From positions 62,001 through 126,000 of the forward strand of contig CALSPF010000002.1 of the NCBI GenBank assembly GCA_943788165.1: a DNA stretch of 64,000 nucleotides, written 5' to 3'. Source of the DNA: an uncultured Flavobacteriaceae bacterium. GTDB lineage: Bacteria > Bacteroidota > Bacteroidia > Flavobacteriales > Flavobacteriaceae. Below the pieces are notes generated by a model, which did no database searches, was not told the origin of the DNA, and was given only the letters and a program-made list of their open reading frames with translations. The translations under genes and the position numbers were made by a program. Within the stretch, counting starts at the first letter, position 1. Each line of letters begins with the position of its first letter. This document shows, piece after piece, positions 54,532 through 63,700 of the stretch.

Positions 54532-56757
54532 TCAGAGTCCAATCAAATATTGAAACTTAAAAAAGAATTGTGTGCGATTGAATTGGAACAATTCAAAATG
54601 AATGTTTTCTAGATCTTCAATGGTATTTTGGTTTCCACCAAAATAGAAAATAGTCGCAGGATTAGGGTTCCATTGAACCAAAGGCTGTATATAAAATTGG
54701 TTCGTAAAGCTGTTTTTTTCTGTAACCAAACGCACGTTAAATGCACTGTTAAATTGATAGTTGAGGTTTAAGCGGGCAATGCTTCCGTTAAAATAGTCTT
54801 CCCCACCATTGAGGCGTTCCAAACGTGAATAACGCAGCGAAGGGTTAATGTTAAAATTATCGTTCAATTGAAAATTTAAGGTAAGGAAAGAGGAACGAAG
54901 ACGGCCAACTTCAGGCACAATCTCATTGGCAGAAAGGTCTTTTCCAAGGTCGTAATTTATACGGAAATTAAGGGTTTCGCTAGGCGATCCATTGATAGAA
55001 AAAGAATGGGTGGGTAAGTTTGTAAAGACTATTCCTAAAAAGGTTTTTAAAGCGTCAAAATCTAGGGTATACTTAAGCTCTGTTTGCCAAATCGTCTTGA
55101 GGGAGGCGAAAAAATCAATGCTCAAGTTTTTATTGATATCCTCGAAGGTATAGACCACATCGATTTTGGTTCCAAAGCCATAAGCTTGAATGGCTGGTTT
55201 ATTCAGAATATTAATATATTCATGGAAGAGAGTTCCCCATCTTCTGTTGTTTTTTACGGCAAAGCCAACATCGGCTCTATATTGGGGGGAAATATTCCGA
55301 AAGTAAAAGTAACTCTGCCAGTGTTCTGTTTTTCGGTACAACTGAAGGTAAAGCGCATCGCCATTGATGTGATCTCCATCTAGAGCGATGGACTGCCCTT
55401 GGATGGCAGCATCCGTCGTGATCCAGTCTTGTACCGGCTCTCTGTTTACATTTTTAAAGACCTCAAAACTGAGGCGCCAATTTTTATTCAACAAAAAGAG
55501 GCCGTCGAATCCAAACAAATGACCATATCCGCCCCCGTCATAAAAACGGTTGGTCATCACAGCACCAAAACGCGAAACAGGGCTCGATAAATGCTGATAT
55601 CGAAGTACATTGACAAGACTTTGTCCTCCTTCTCCCATATAAGATCGATCTTCTCCACCCACCAAATAGGGTGAATTTTGATCTAAGGCATTCAGTAAAA
55701 AAAGGCGTGATTTTTTTCCTTGTTGCAATAATTTCGCGGCAACAGAAGGATTTACAATTGACCTAGAATAAAAAGCTCCATCCGCAAAATTAACAAGGTC
55801 TGTTCCACGATTGAAAAAAGGGCGTCGCTCTGGATATTGTAATGAAAAAGATGAGTTGGCATCAATTTGGGTCACATCGGCTTCCACCTGCGAAAAATCT
55901 GGATTTATGGTTACTTCAAGACTCGTGTTTTTGTTGATGTCTACATTGAGGCCAAGGCCTGCTTTTCCATTAATTTTTCCGTAGCTCACTTGTTCTTGGG
56001 GCGTGCTTCTTTCTCCTTGTATATTACTAGAAACATAGGGCAAGAGTTCGAAGCGTTTGTCGATTGTAATTCCATTGAGAACCAATCGGTCGGTGGTTTG
56101 ACAAACCACACAACTGTTGTCTCTATCCCTAATTTGACTGCTCACTTCAATTTCATTGCCGTTTTCTATATAACGACGGTATAAGTTGACGTGCCATGTT
56201 TGATTTTCGCCGTTGGGAAAGGGTAGTTCCGTAAACGGAATTTTCATTTCAATTTGATAACCATCAGAAACAATGGTTCCCACAGATTCAAAATTGACGT
56301 TAAACGAACTGTCATATCGCCCCTCATCTGTTAGAGAATTGACTTGCCTTACATCAAACTGACTTCCGAAAGCATTGACGGCCAAACCTAAGTTATTGCG
56401 CGCATCAGTATAGGTGTCTAAGCGGACCAAAAAAACATCGTCGTTCCAAATATTGGAATCATCGCGTTGTCGGATGGAAGCTCGGATATTATTTGGATCG
56501 TCTTTAGCGTATACCGCAATATATAGATAGCGGTCGGAATAGGTGATATAGCCAATCGTTTCCTTGCGTGCAGGCAGATTATTGGCCGGACTAAATTCTA
56601 TGTCCAAAGGAATTTGAGCGGCATTATCCCACTCTTCTTCCGTTAGTTTTCCATCTAAGACAATCTGGCTGTTTTCTGTCTTTAGGGGAATAAATGTTTC
56701 TTGACCATTTACCCAAAAACAAAAGAATAAAATAAAAATGAAATAATGTGTTTTCAT
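54532..56757 (-). CDS. DUF5916 outer-membrane protein with N-terminal CBM9/DOMON-like domain
   Basis: 741 residues. After the signal peptide (FIFILFFCFWVNGQ) comes a carbohydrate-binding family 9-like sandwich (about residues 25-200: IVLDGKLTEEEWDNA, ITYSDRYLYIAVYAKDDPNN, NDDVFLVRLDTYTDARN), then the DUF5916 segment with NPDFSQVEADVTQIDANSSF and YPERRPFFNRG, and a long beta-barrel-like C-terminus with alternating residues ending FKFQYLIGL. Probably an outer-membrane barrel with a periplasmic or surface sugar/ligand module. Role unknown. Confidence 0.88.
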   Translation of the reverse strand: MKTHYFIFILFFCFWVNGQETFIPLKTENSQIVLDGKLTEEEWDNAAQIPLDIEFSPANNLPARKETIGYITYSDRYLYIAVYAKDDPNNIRASIRQRDDSNIWNDDVFLVRLDTYTDARNNLGLAVNAFGSQFDVRQVNSLTDEGRYDSSFNVNFESVGTIVSDGYQIEMKIPFTELPFPNGENQTWHVNLYRRYIENGNEIEVSSQIRDRDNSCVVCQTTDRLVLNGITIDKRFELLPYVSSNIQGERSTPQEQVSYGKINGKAGLGLNVDINKNTSLEVTINPDFSQVEADVTQIDANSSFSLQYPERRPFFNRGTDLVNFADGAFYSRSIVNPSVAAKLLQQGKKSRLFLLNALDQNSPYLVGGEDRSYMGEGGQSLVNVLRYQHLSSPVSRFGAVMTNRFYDGGGYGHLFGFDGLFLLNKNWRLSFEVFKNVNREPVQDWITTDAAIQGQSIALDGDHINGDALYLQLYRKTEHWQSYFYFRNISPQYRADVGFAVKNNRRWGTLFHEYINILNKPAIQAYGFGTKIDVVYTFEDINKNLSIDFFASLKTIWQTELKYTLDFDALKTFLGIVFTNLPTHSFSINGSPSETLNFRINYDLGKDLSANEIVPEVGRLRSSFLTLNFQLNDNFNINPSLRYSRLERLNGGEDYFNGSIARLNLNYQFNSAFNVRLVTEKNSFTNQFYIQPLVQWNPNPATIFYFGGNQNTIEDLENIHFELFQFNRTQFFFKFQYLIGL

Positions 56758-56850
56758 AGAATCGAACCAAAGCTACTGTTTTTAATAAACACATCCATTA
56801 AAAGAGTCTCCTTTCCATTTCGATCTAAACATATAAAATAAAAACACAAA

Positions 56851-56899
56851 GTTAAGTTTACTTTACAAAAATAATTTAGCTTTGTAAAGTAAACTTAAC
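56851..56899 (+). promoter_or_regulatory. 19-bp perfect inverted repeat operator overlapping a promoter
   Basis: Arms 56851-56869 and 56881-56899 are exact reverse complements (left arm GTTAAGTTTACTTTACAAA) around an 11-bp spacer. TAGCTTTG at 56877-56884, an exact TANNTTTG -7 element, overlaps the spacer and the right arm. A dimeric or tetrameric regulator bound here would block the promoter. The XRE protein encoded two genes downstream is the obvious candidate; autoregulation is inferred. Confidence 0.65.
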
Positions 56900-56908
56900 A
56901 ATACTCCC

Positions 56909-57346
56909 GTGAAATTATCAAAAAAAGAACTTAGCCTATTACTAGAATTAATCTACGGGATTATTCTAATTTTCCTGTTCCTACCCCATTTAAAGGAATT
57001 TAAAGGAGACCTATTTCTTAACCTTAACGCATCGATTGGTTTTGTCATAGCACTTATCATCACATCAATCGTATATTTTGCGGTAGGATTTACACTTATT
57101 GAACTCTTTTACATAAAAAAGAAGAAAGACTTCGTCGATGAAAGAGAACTATTAATTGATTTAAAATTATACAAATGGGGGTTCTATCTTTACGAAATAG
57201 TACTGACTGGCTTATTTGTTCATCTCATTATTCAAGGTGATTTTTCCTCTTTATCAGAAAACATTCTTTTTTATGCCTTTACTTTCATTATTTCAATTTC
57301 AATCGTCAAATCGTTATCACGTTTGATTCTATATAGAACAACTTAA
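56909..57346 (+). CDS. four-helix membrane protein paired with an XRE regulator
   Basis: 145 residues starting with GTG at 56909, 10 bp after the inverted repeat. Four hydrophobic segments (LLELIYGIILIFLFLPHL, IGFVIALIITSIVYFAVGF, WGFYLYEIVLTGLFVHLI, LFYAFTFIISISIVKSL) alternate with charged loops including a KKKKDFVDERELLIDLKLY stretch; the DERE box resembles DUF2178-like proteins, which typically pair with YozG/XRE regulators. It directly abuts the regulator (ATG right after the stop). Function unknown, possibly a membrane sensor or stress protein. Confidence 0.7.
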   Translation: MKLSKKELSLLLELIYGIILIFLFLPHLKEFKGDLFLNLNASIGFVIALIITSIVYFAVGFTLIELFYIKKKKDFVDERELLIDLKLYKWGFYLYEIVLTGLFVHLIIQGDFSSLSENILFYAFTFIISISIVKSLSRLILYRTT

Positions 57347-57550
57347 ATGACCTTAAAAAACAGTCTTAAGGAACACCGAAAACGAAACAACTTTACCCAA
57401 GAAGAATTGGGTGATAAGGTTGGTGTGAGTCGACAAACGATTATTTCAATTGAAAAATACAAGTACAAACCCAGCATGAAGTTGGGTCTTAAGCTCGCAA
57501 TGGAATTAAAGGTACAAGTAGAGACGTTGTTTTTTTTAGTGGACCAATAG
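57347..57550 (+). CDS. small XRE/Cro-CI-type HTH transcriptional regulator
   Basis: 67 residues, essentially one helix-turn-helix: LKEHRKRNNFTQEELGDKVG (helices 1-2), VSRQTIISIEKYKYKPSMKL (recognition helix and following turn). It matches the YozG-like family of minimal XRE regulators found with a membrane-protein partner. It likely binds the inverted repeat upstream of the pair and controls its own synthesis. Confidence 0.9.
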   Translation: MTLKNSLKEHRKRNNFTQEELGDKVGVSRQTIISIEKYKYKPSMKLGLKLAMELKVQVETLFFLVDQ

Positions 57551-57595
57551 GCCTACTCTCATAAGATGCATAAAGTTAGAATCAAAAAACTGGCT

Positions 57596-58660
57596 TTACT
57601 GTTTTTTCAATCCTTTTATCACAACATTTCCTGTTCCCGATCTATCACATGGGTACAAAAACGCTTGTTTAGCTTTAACAGGATCATTAATGGTTTCATA
57701 GAAATCATCTAAATAAGAAACGGTTTTATCGATGTATTTTTGTTCTAACAAAGCATTGTTTTGATATAGTGCGTAGATGGATTCTCTCAGACGATTGAAC
57801 TCTTCAAAAACAGGAGTAAATTCATTGATATTAGCCACACAAAACCCTCTATACCTTCGCTCAAGTGTATTCCTCAACTGAAGTGCTGGAGCAGGTTTTG
57901 CATAAGGGGCACGAACAATTCCAGCATGATCGAAATCGTATGGAACACTGATGGGTATACTCTTTGGTGTTTTCTGTATCAGCTTTATGTTCTGTAAATA
58001 TTGCACCGACCAGTCTGTATTGCCAATCAAATATTCGAAAACGGCCATTTTGAGGAATTGTTGTCGTTCGATTGATAATGGAGAAAGTTTTAATTGCTTG
58101 AGTCGTTTTGTATCGTTTCTAGCCGCCATTTGCTTTTCATCTTCCAAAAGAATTCCATAACTCTGGTTGATGGTTTTGGCCTTGACGCTATCGTTATAGG
58201 TCACATTGACAACTCGTGCTCTAAAACTATAGGGAGTGATTAAATTGTACAGGCGATACACCAAGTATTCTTGAATTACAAATTCACTTCCCCTACAGGA
58301 AGTAACAAGTTTTAACTTGTTTTGCCCATCAAACAAACTGTTATGCGGGAGTTTATTTTTTGAAAAGTTTAACAATAAAGGAGGGTACTTACAATTGGCT
58401 GCTGATCGTCTAAAGTTACCTCGGGTCTTAATCTTCACAGGAACCTTTTCCTGTACTTTACCCGATTGATAAACGACCGATGCTTTATGATAAGAAGAAG
58501 ACTCGCCTCGGTCTTTAAAGACATCTTTCAAGGAGCCATCGAGGCTTAAATTTATGACCTTATCACTTTCAAATAACACATTAGTTTGGCCTGTTAGTTG
58601 TTGACATATCAAAAAGAGAAAAAGACAAGATCGTCTCAAATTTATCTGTTTACAAATCAT
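57596..58660 (-). CDS. exported protein resembling the CotH/HipA kinase-like superfamily
   Basis: 354 residues with an N-terminal signal sequence (SCLFLFLICQQLTGQ). Conserved-looking segments include VPVKIKTRGNFRRSAANCKY, LKLVTSCRGSEFVIQEYLVY, YLIGNTDWSVQYLQNIKLI and VPYDFDHAGIVRAPYAKPA. The pattern (KxxxRGxxR, then RxxxxxEYxxYRL, then GNxDW...N and PYDFD) is like CotH/HipA-type atypical kinases: N and D could be catalytic and metal-binding residues. An exported kinase-like protein is notable; the assignment is from motif reading only. Convergent with the XRE gene. Confidence 0.6.
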   Translation of the reverse strand: MICKQINLRRSCLFLFLICQQLTGQTNVLFESDKVINLSLDGSLKDVFKDRGESSSYHKASVVYQSGKVQEKVPVKIKTRGNFRRSAANCKYPPLLLNFSKNKLPHNSLFDGQNKLKLVTSCRGSEFVIQEYLVYRLYNLITPYSFRARVVNVTYNDSVKAKTINQSYGILLEDEKQMAARNDTKRLKQLKLSPLSIERQQFLKMAVFEYLIGNTDWSVQYLQNIKLIQKTPKSIPISVPYDFDHAGIVRAPYAKPAPALQLRNTLERRYRGFCVANINEFTPVFEEFNRLRESIYALYQNNALLEQKYIDKTVSYLDDFYETINDPVKAKQAFLYPCDRSGTGNVVIKGLKKQ

Positions 58661-59190
58661 CGTATAAGTATAGTTGTATTAATTGTTTCCTAAAGTTAAA
58701 ACAAATTACAGAATAGGCTTCATACTTAAACCTTTTAATGATATAATACAATATAAAATGAAAAATCTAAATATTTAAAATAAATTAAAAATTTCTAATA
58801 GAAAAACTACTCCTTCAAAAGAGCAAATAATAATTTAATGCTTTATAAAATTATGCAAGTCATATAGTGTTTCATATTACAAAAAAATGATTCATATGTG
58901 CCAATCTGTTTTAGCTTGCTCCACCAGAAATAAAACTTATTGTTTCATACCCAGGAAATAGGTTTCCTTTAGTTAGTAATTTAGGAATTGGGGAACAAAA
59001 AAGCATATTTTTAAGATTGTATTCTTAATTTAGATGGTGTTGGAAAAGATATCAAATAAAACCAAGCGTGTTTTATAACTGCAACAAACAACCCCCCGAC
59101 TACAATTTATTCCCGCTGTGTTAGATCAAAGGGTAATAAAAATAATTTTTATAAAAAGCACACTCGTTACTTATACTAAACTAAATAATT
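58661..59190. other. intergenic stretch without a recognised gene
   Basis: About 530 bp, very AT-rich, between two divergent genes. It contains only short frames. A six-pair hairpin at 58953-58968 (AGGAAA-TAGG-TTTCCT) lacks a T-tract. The right end should hold the promoter of the SUMF1-like gene; I could not fix its elements. No tRNA or repeat was found. Confidence 0.6.
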
Positions 59191-60729
59191 ATGAAAAAGT
59201 CACTCACACTATTTTTAATGTTAATATTAGCCCAAAATTATTTATTTGCAAACAATCTCCAGATTGGTGATATAACATATGGAACAGATAATGTCAATTT
59301 CACTATACAATGGGATAACAGCTGGCGTGTTACCAGTGGTCCCTCAAATTGGGATGCAGTCTGGATTTTTCTCAAGCGTCAAAATTGTGATGGGATGAAC
59401 AATCCTTGGACTCATCAAACACTCGCGTCAACGGGACACACAATATCTGGAAGTCAGATCGAAATCAGTTTATCGAGTGATAATTTAGGGGTTATGATTC
59501 ACCGTAAAAACACAACTCCAACATCAACAAACGGTACAGATGGCGGAATTGGAATTGGAAACATCGCCCAAGCATCGGTAAGCTTAAAATTAACAGCTGC
59601 TGTTGGATCAGATAATTTTAAAGCCTTTGGAACTGAGGTTGTCTACATACCTGAAGGGCAATTTTATATAGGTGATGGTGGAACTGCAAACAATCATTAC
59701 GCTTTTAGCGATGCGCAAGGAAGTGACATCTATGCTCCCTTACTGATTACTCAGGCTGTTCAAAATACAGGTTTAGGCGCTAAAACGGTTTATCAAAGGC
59801 AATCATATGGAAGCTCGGGTGATCTACCCTCAACTTTTCCATTAGGTTATAACGCCTTTTATATTATGAAATACGAAATAAATCAAGCGCAATATGTGGA
59901 TTTCCTTAATTCATTGACAGTTCAGCAGCAGCTTGAAATCATGGGAGATCTAAAAAATAGCCGTCCTCCAAATTCTGCAACGGGAACTGTAATGAAATCG
60001 TATAGTAGTTCCGTTAGGATTGAAATAGTCACTCCCGGAGACAATACAAGTAGTTATACACCAGCAATTTACGGCTTAGACGCATCTAATGATAATAATT
60101 TCAATCAAGATAATGATGGTTTTGGAATTCCTGTAACGCTTAACAGAAGAGAACTTTTGACTTACTTGGATTGGACAGCACTTCGTCCTATGACAGAGTT
60201 TGAATTTGAAAAAGCATGTCGCGGGCCGTTAACTCCTGTTATGTATGAAAAGGCGTGGGGTACAACGAGTTATACCAATAAACATGGTAACCCCACAAAC
60301 TTCCGAAGTTCAAATTCTTATTTTAGAACTGATTGGGATAATTACTTAGGTCCAAACCACAATGTTATAGTAAGAAGCGGAATTGATGCAACAAGCACTT
60401 CTAATCGGGAGCGATCTGGGGCTACCTTTTACGGTGTAATGGAAATGACTGGTAATATAGCTGAATTTGCGATTGGAGGTAGGGATGGAAATTATTCAAC
60501 ATTTACAAACGCTCCCGGAGATGGTTCAATTAGCCAAATAGCTGAAAATGATTCCCCAAACTGGAAATCACAAGGATACATTTATAGAGGAAGAGGTGTT
60601 TGGAACTATGGTAACGGAGGAGAAAGAGTGAGTAATCGATATGGTGATTTTAGAGGTGAGATAAATAGTAATTATAATCAAGACAAAAATGTATATACTA
60701 TCGGTGGTCGAGGTGTAAGAAGCTGGTAA
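59191..60729 (+). CDS. secreted SUMF1/formylglycine-generating-enzyme-fold protein
   Basis: 512 residues: signal peptide (SLTLFLMLILAQNYLFA), an N-terminal beta-sandwich-like region (about residues 22-148), and a SUMF1/FGE-sulfatase domain. The domain shows VVYIPEGQFYIGDG at its start, FYIMKYEINQAQYVDFLNSL, LRPMTEFEFEKACRGPL, FYGVMEMTGNIAEF and the GGRGVRSW ending. The two active-site cysteines of true formylglycine-generating enzymes are not recognisable, so it is probably a carbohydrate- or protein-binding C-type-lectin-like version, common in Bacteroidetes. It is 12 bp ahead of the giant adhesin, same strand. Confidence 0.85.
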   Translation: MKKSLTLFLMLILAQNYLFANNLQIGDITYGTDNVNFTIQWDNSWRVTSGPSNWDAVWIFLKRQNCDGMNNPWTHQTLASTGHTISGSQIEISLSSDNLGVMIHRKNTTPTSTNGTDGGIGIGNIAQASVSLKLTAAVGSDNFKAFGTEVVYIPEGQFYIGDGGTANNHYAFSDAQGSDIYAPLLITQAVQNTGLGAKTVYQRQSYGSSGDLPSTFPLGYNAFYIMKYEINQAQYVDFLNSLTVQQQLEIMGDLKNSRPPNSATGTVMKSYSSSVRIEIVTPGDNTSSYTPAIYGLDASNDNNFNQDNDGFGIPVTLNRRELLTYLDWTALRPMTEFEFEKACRGPLTPVMYEKAWGTTSYTNKHGNPTNFRSSNSYFRTDWDNYLGPNHNVIVRSGIDATSTSNRERSGATFYGVMEMTGNIAEFAIGGRDGNYSTFTNAPGDGSISQIAENDSPNWKSQGYIYRGRGVWNYGNGGERVSNRYGDFRGEINSNYNQDKNVYTIGGRGVRSW

Positions 60730-60741
60730 ATAATAATTCTT

Positions 60742-63700
60742 TTGAGAAAACCCTGTTTCCTTTTTTTATTGTTGCTTGTTTTTGCAAGAACATTTGCCCA
60801 GGACATCTATGTGGGAGGTCTTGGAGATGGCTATGCATTCCAATCTAGTATTCAAACTAATTGTACTGCACTTAATATACAAAGTATTTTTACTGGGGGT
60901 AACGGAAATGGTTATAATTTTAAAGAAAATATTCAAGTTGTATGTGCCGCGCAAGCCTTACAAAGTATCTTTTCTGGGGGTAATGGAAATGGTTACGGTT
61001 ATAAAGAAAATATTCAAGTTGTATGTGCCGCGCAAGCCTTACAAAGTATCTTTTCTGGGGGTAATGGAAATGGTTACGGTTATAAAGAAAATATTCAAGT
61101 TGTATGTGCTGCGCAAGCCTTACAAAGTATCTTTTCTGGGGGTAATGGAAATAGTTATGCTTTTAAAGAAAACATACAAGTTGCCTGCTCTGCACAAACC
61201 ATAGAAAGCATCTTTTTAGGGGGCAACGGAAATGGTGCTGCCATGAAAGAAGGAGGTTGTAATGAAGTTGCAAGCATTATTCGAGTAACAGCATTAGAAA
61301 ATGATGGCACCTATACTGAAGGAGATGTTCTCAATTTAGTTGTAGTATTTAACTCAAATGTTACGGTAACTGGTAATCCAACCCTTCTTTTAGAAACAGG
61401 CTCATCCGATGGAATTGGAAATTATAGCTCAGGGTCAGGAACAGCCTCAATAACCTTTCAATACACAGTGCTTTTTGGACATGTGTCATCTAGATTGTCT
61501 TATCAAGACTCAAATGCCCTTCTTCTAAACGGAGGTAGTATCAAAGACAGTGAAAACGTCGATGCGATTATTGCTCTTCCTGAACCTGGAAATCCAAATT
61601 CACTTTCTGCGTCAAAAACATTAAATATAGATGCAAATCCGCCTCCGATAATCACACAAACTCAAATTGCTCTGGATAACAGTTCAGTTTCATTAAGCTT
61701 TTCTGAAGCTATATACAATACCATTGGCGGTAGTGGAATCATAGAGGTGTCTGATTTCTCCCTAACACTTACTCAAGGAAATGCTTCATTGTCTTCGAGC
61801 ACCCCATCAAGTGTTAGTATTAATGGAAATACAATAACACTAGGACTACCCATTTCTGGAATTCCAAATGGAGAAGAACTCTTGAGCATATCACCCGTAG
61901 TTAATTCCATTTATGATACTCACGGAAATGCTGTGGAAGTTTCTCAGAACAATAACACAATCCACCTAATACCAAACATAGTTGCCACAGATTTAGTTCT
62001 TTATCTTGATGCCGCTAATAACGGTTCATATGCTGGTTCTGGGAATAATTGGTATGACTTATCTGGATATGACAATCATGGAGTCCTTGATGGCGCAACC
62101 TATAGTTCTAATGGTGGGGGGAGTATCAGTTTTGATGGCACAAATGACAGAGTCACCATACCCGATGATAATTCTCTTGATTTTACAAGTGAGATTACAA
62201 TATCCTATCTACTAGAAAAAACTGGGACCCTTATAAATTCGCCTTACATAGTAAAAGGTGGAAGCAGTCGTAATTTTTCAACTTGGATTGGACAAGATGG
62301 TGGTATTGACATTGACAATGAACCTGGAGGAAATGAATTCAGACCATTATACATCGATACGAGTACAGGTGGTGAGGAATGGATACAGATTACATTAACG
62401 ATTGAAAATAATACAATTAAAACCTATGTAAATGGAACTTTAAAAAATTCTCGTTCTGGATCATTGGGTAGTGTCAATAATTTAAGTTTGATTATTGGTT
62501 ATTTAGAGGCATGGAACTTTTACGGAAAAGGGAAAATAAAAAACCTACTGTTATACAATCAAGCTTTAACAGACAGTCAAATTTTTCAGAACGCCCTTGC
62601 AACCACAAAAGCACCTCAAATTTTAGTGACGAATATAGCTGCAGACAATAGCACCGCATCCCTCACTTTTGATCAGATAACTTTTAATACAGACGCAGGG
62701 AGTGGGTCTTTACAAGCATCTGATTTCACCCTATCCCTTTCTGGAGGAAATGCCACTTTGTCTTCTGCAACACCGTCCAGCATAAACATCAATGGAAATA
62801 TAATTGAACTGGGGCTTTCTCTTTATGGAGTAGTAAATGGGAATGAGGTTTTAACAATTTCTCCAATCACTCATGCTGTTTTTAACACAAACGGATTCGC
62901 TGCTTTTACCATACAAAACAGCAACACCGTGAATTTGAGTTTCACTAATAGTGCCCCAACTGATATCATCCTATCTGCTAACGCTGTTGATGAAAATCTT
63001 GCTTCAGGAACTGTTGTTGGGGGATTAACCACTACAGATGTCGATAGTGGAGATACATTTACCTACACCCTAGTTGGTGGTGGGAGCGATAATGCTAATT
63101 TCTCCATTAGTGGTGCTAACTTAGTCACCGCTGCTGAGCTAGATTTTGAAACCAAAAGCAGTTACAGCGTCGTTATTCAAACATCCGATGGAACGGATTC
63201 GTATCAAGAAGCTTTTACCATTAGTGTTAACGATCTAAATGAAGCGCCTACAGACATCGGATTTGCTGGTACTTCAAGCCTTGAATATCTTGTTGTTGGA
63301 GGAGGAGGTGCCGGTGGAAAAGGTAATTCAAATGAAGGTGGCGGTGGCGGTGGTGCTGGTGGTTACTTAACGGGAACCATTACATCAATCTTTGGAGAAA
63401 CATTCGACGTTACAGTAGGAGCTGGTGGAACAGGAGTTAATTCTACAAGTAGTCCAGGAGGCAATGGAGGAAATAGTTCTCTAGCAGGTCAAAATATTGC
63501 TACTGTCACTGCTCTTGGCGGTGGCGGTGGTGGAGCTTGTGGTTCCGTAGCAGGTTCTAATGGGGCTTCTGGAGGGGGAGGTTCAGGATGTGGTACAGAT
63601 AGACCTGGAGGTTCAGGAACTACAGGACAAGGAAATAATGGAGGAACAGGACGATGGATAGGTCACTCACCCGGAAATGGTAATGGTGGCGGTGGCGGTG

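Noticed and set aside
56758-56775. GGTTCGATTC, a T-loop-like string on the minus strand
   Set aside because: No acceptor stem, anticodon arm or D-arm can be assembled around it; it is not a tRNA.
58953-58968. AGGAAA-TAGG-TTTCCT hairpin
   Set aside because: A short isolated stem without a T-tract or neighbouring gene end; it is expected by chance in AT-rich DNA.
60776-61204. 142-residue open frame in an alternative reading frame across the 81-bp repeats
   Set aside because: It is open only because the 81-bp period is a multiple of three and the repeats lack stops in that frame; it has no signal or start context, while the main frame has a signal peptide and continues to the window end.
60814-61299. 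CRISPR-like periodic repeats
   Set aside because: The 81-bp units are contiguous, in frame and without variable spacers; they encode a protein repeat.
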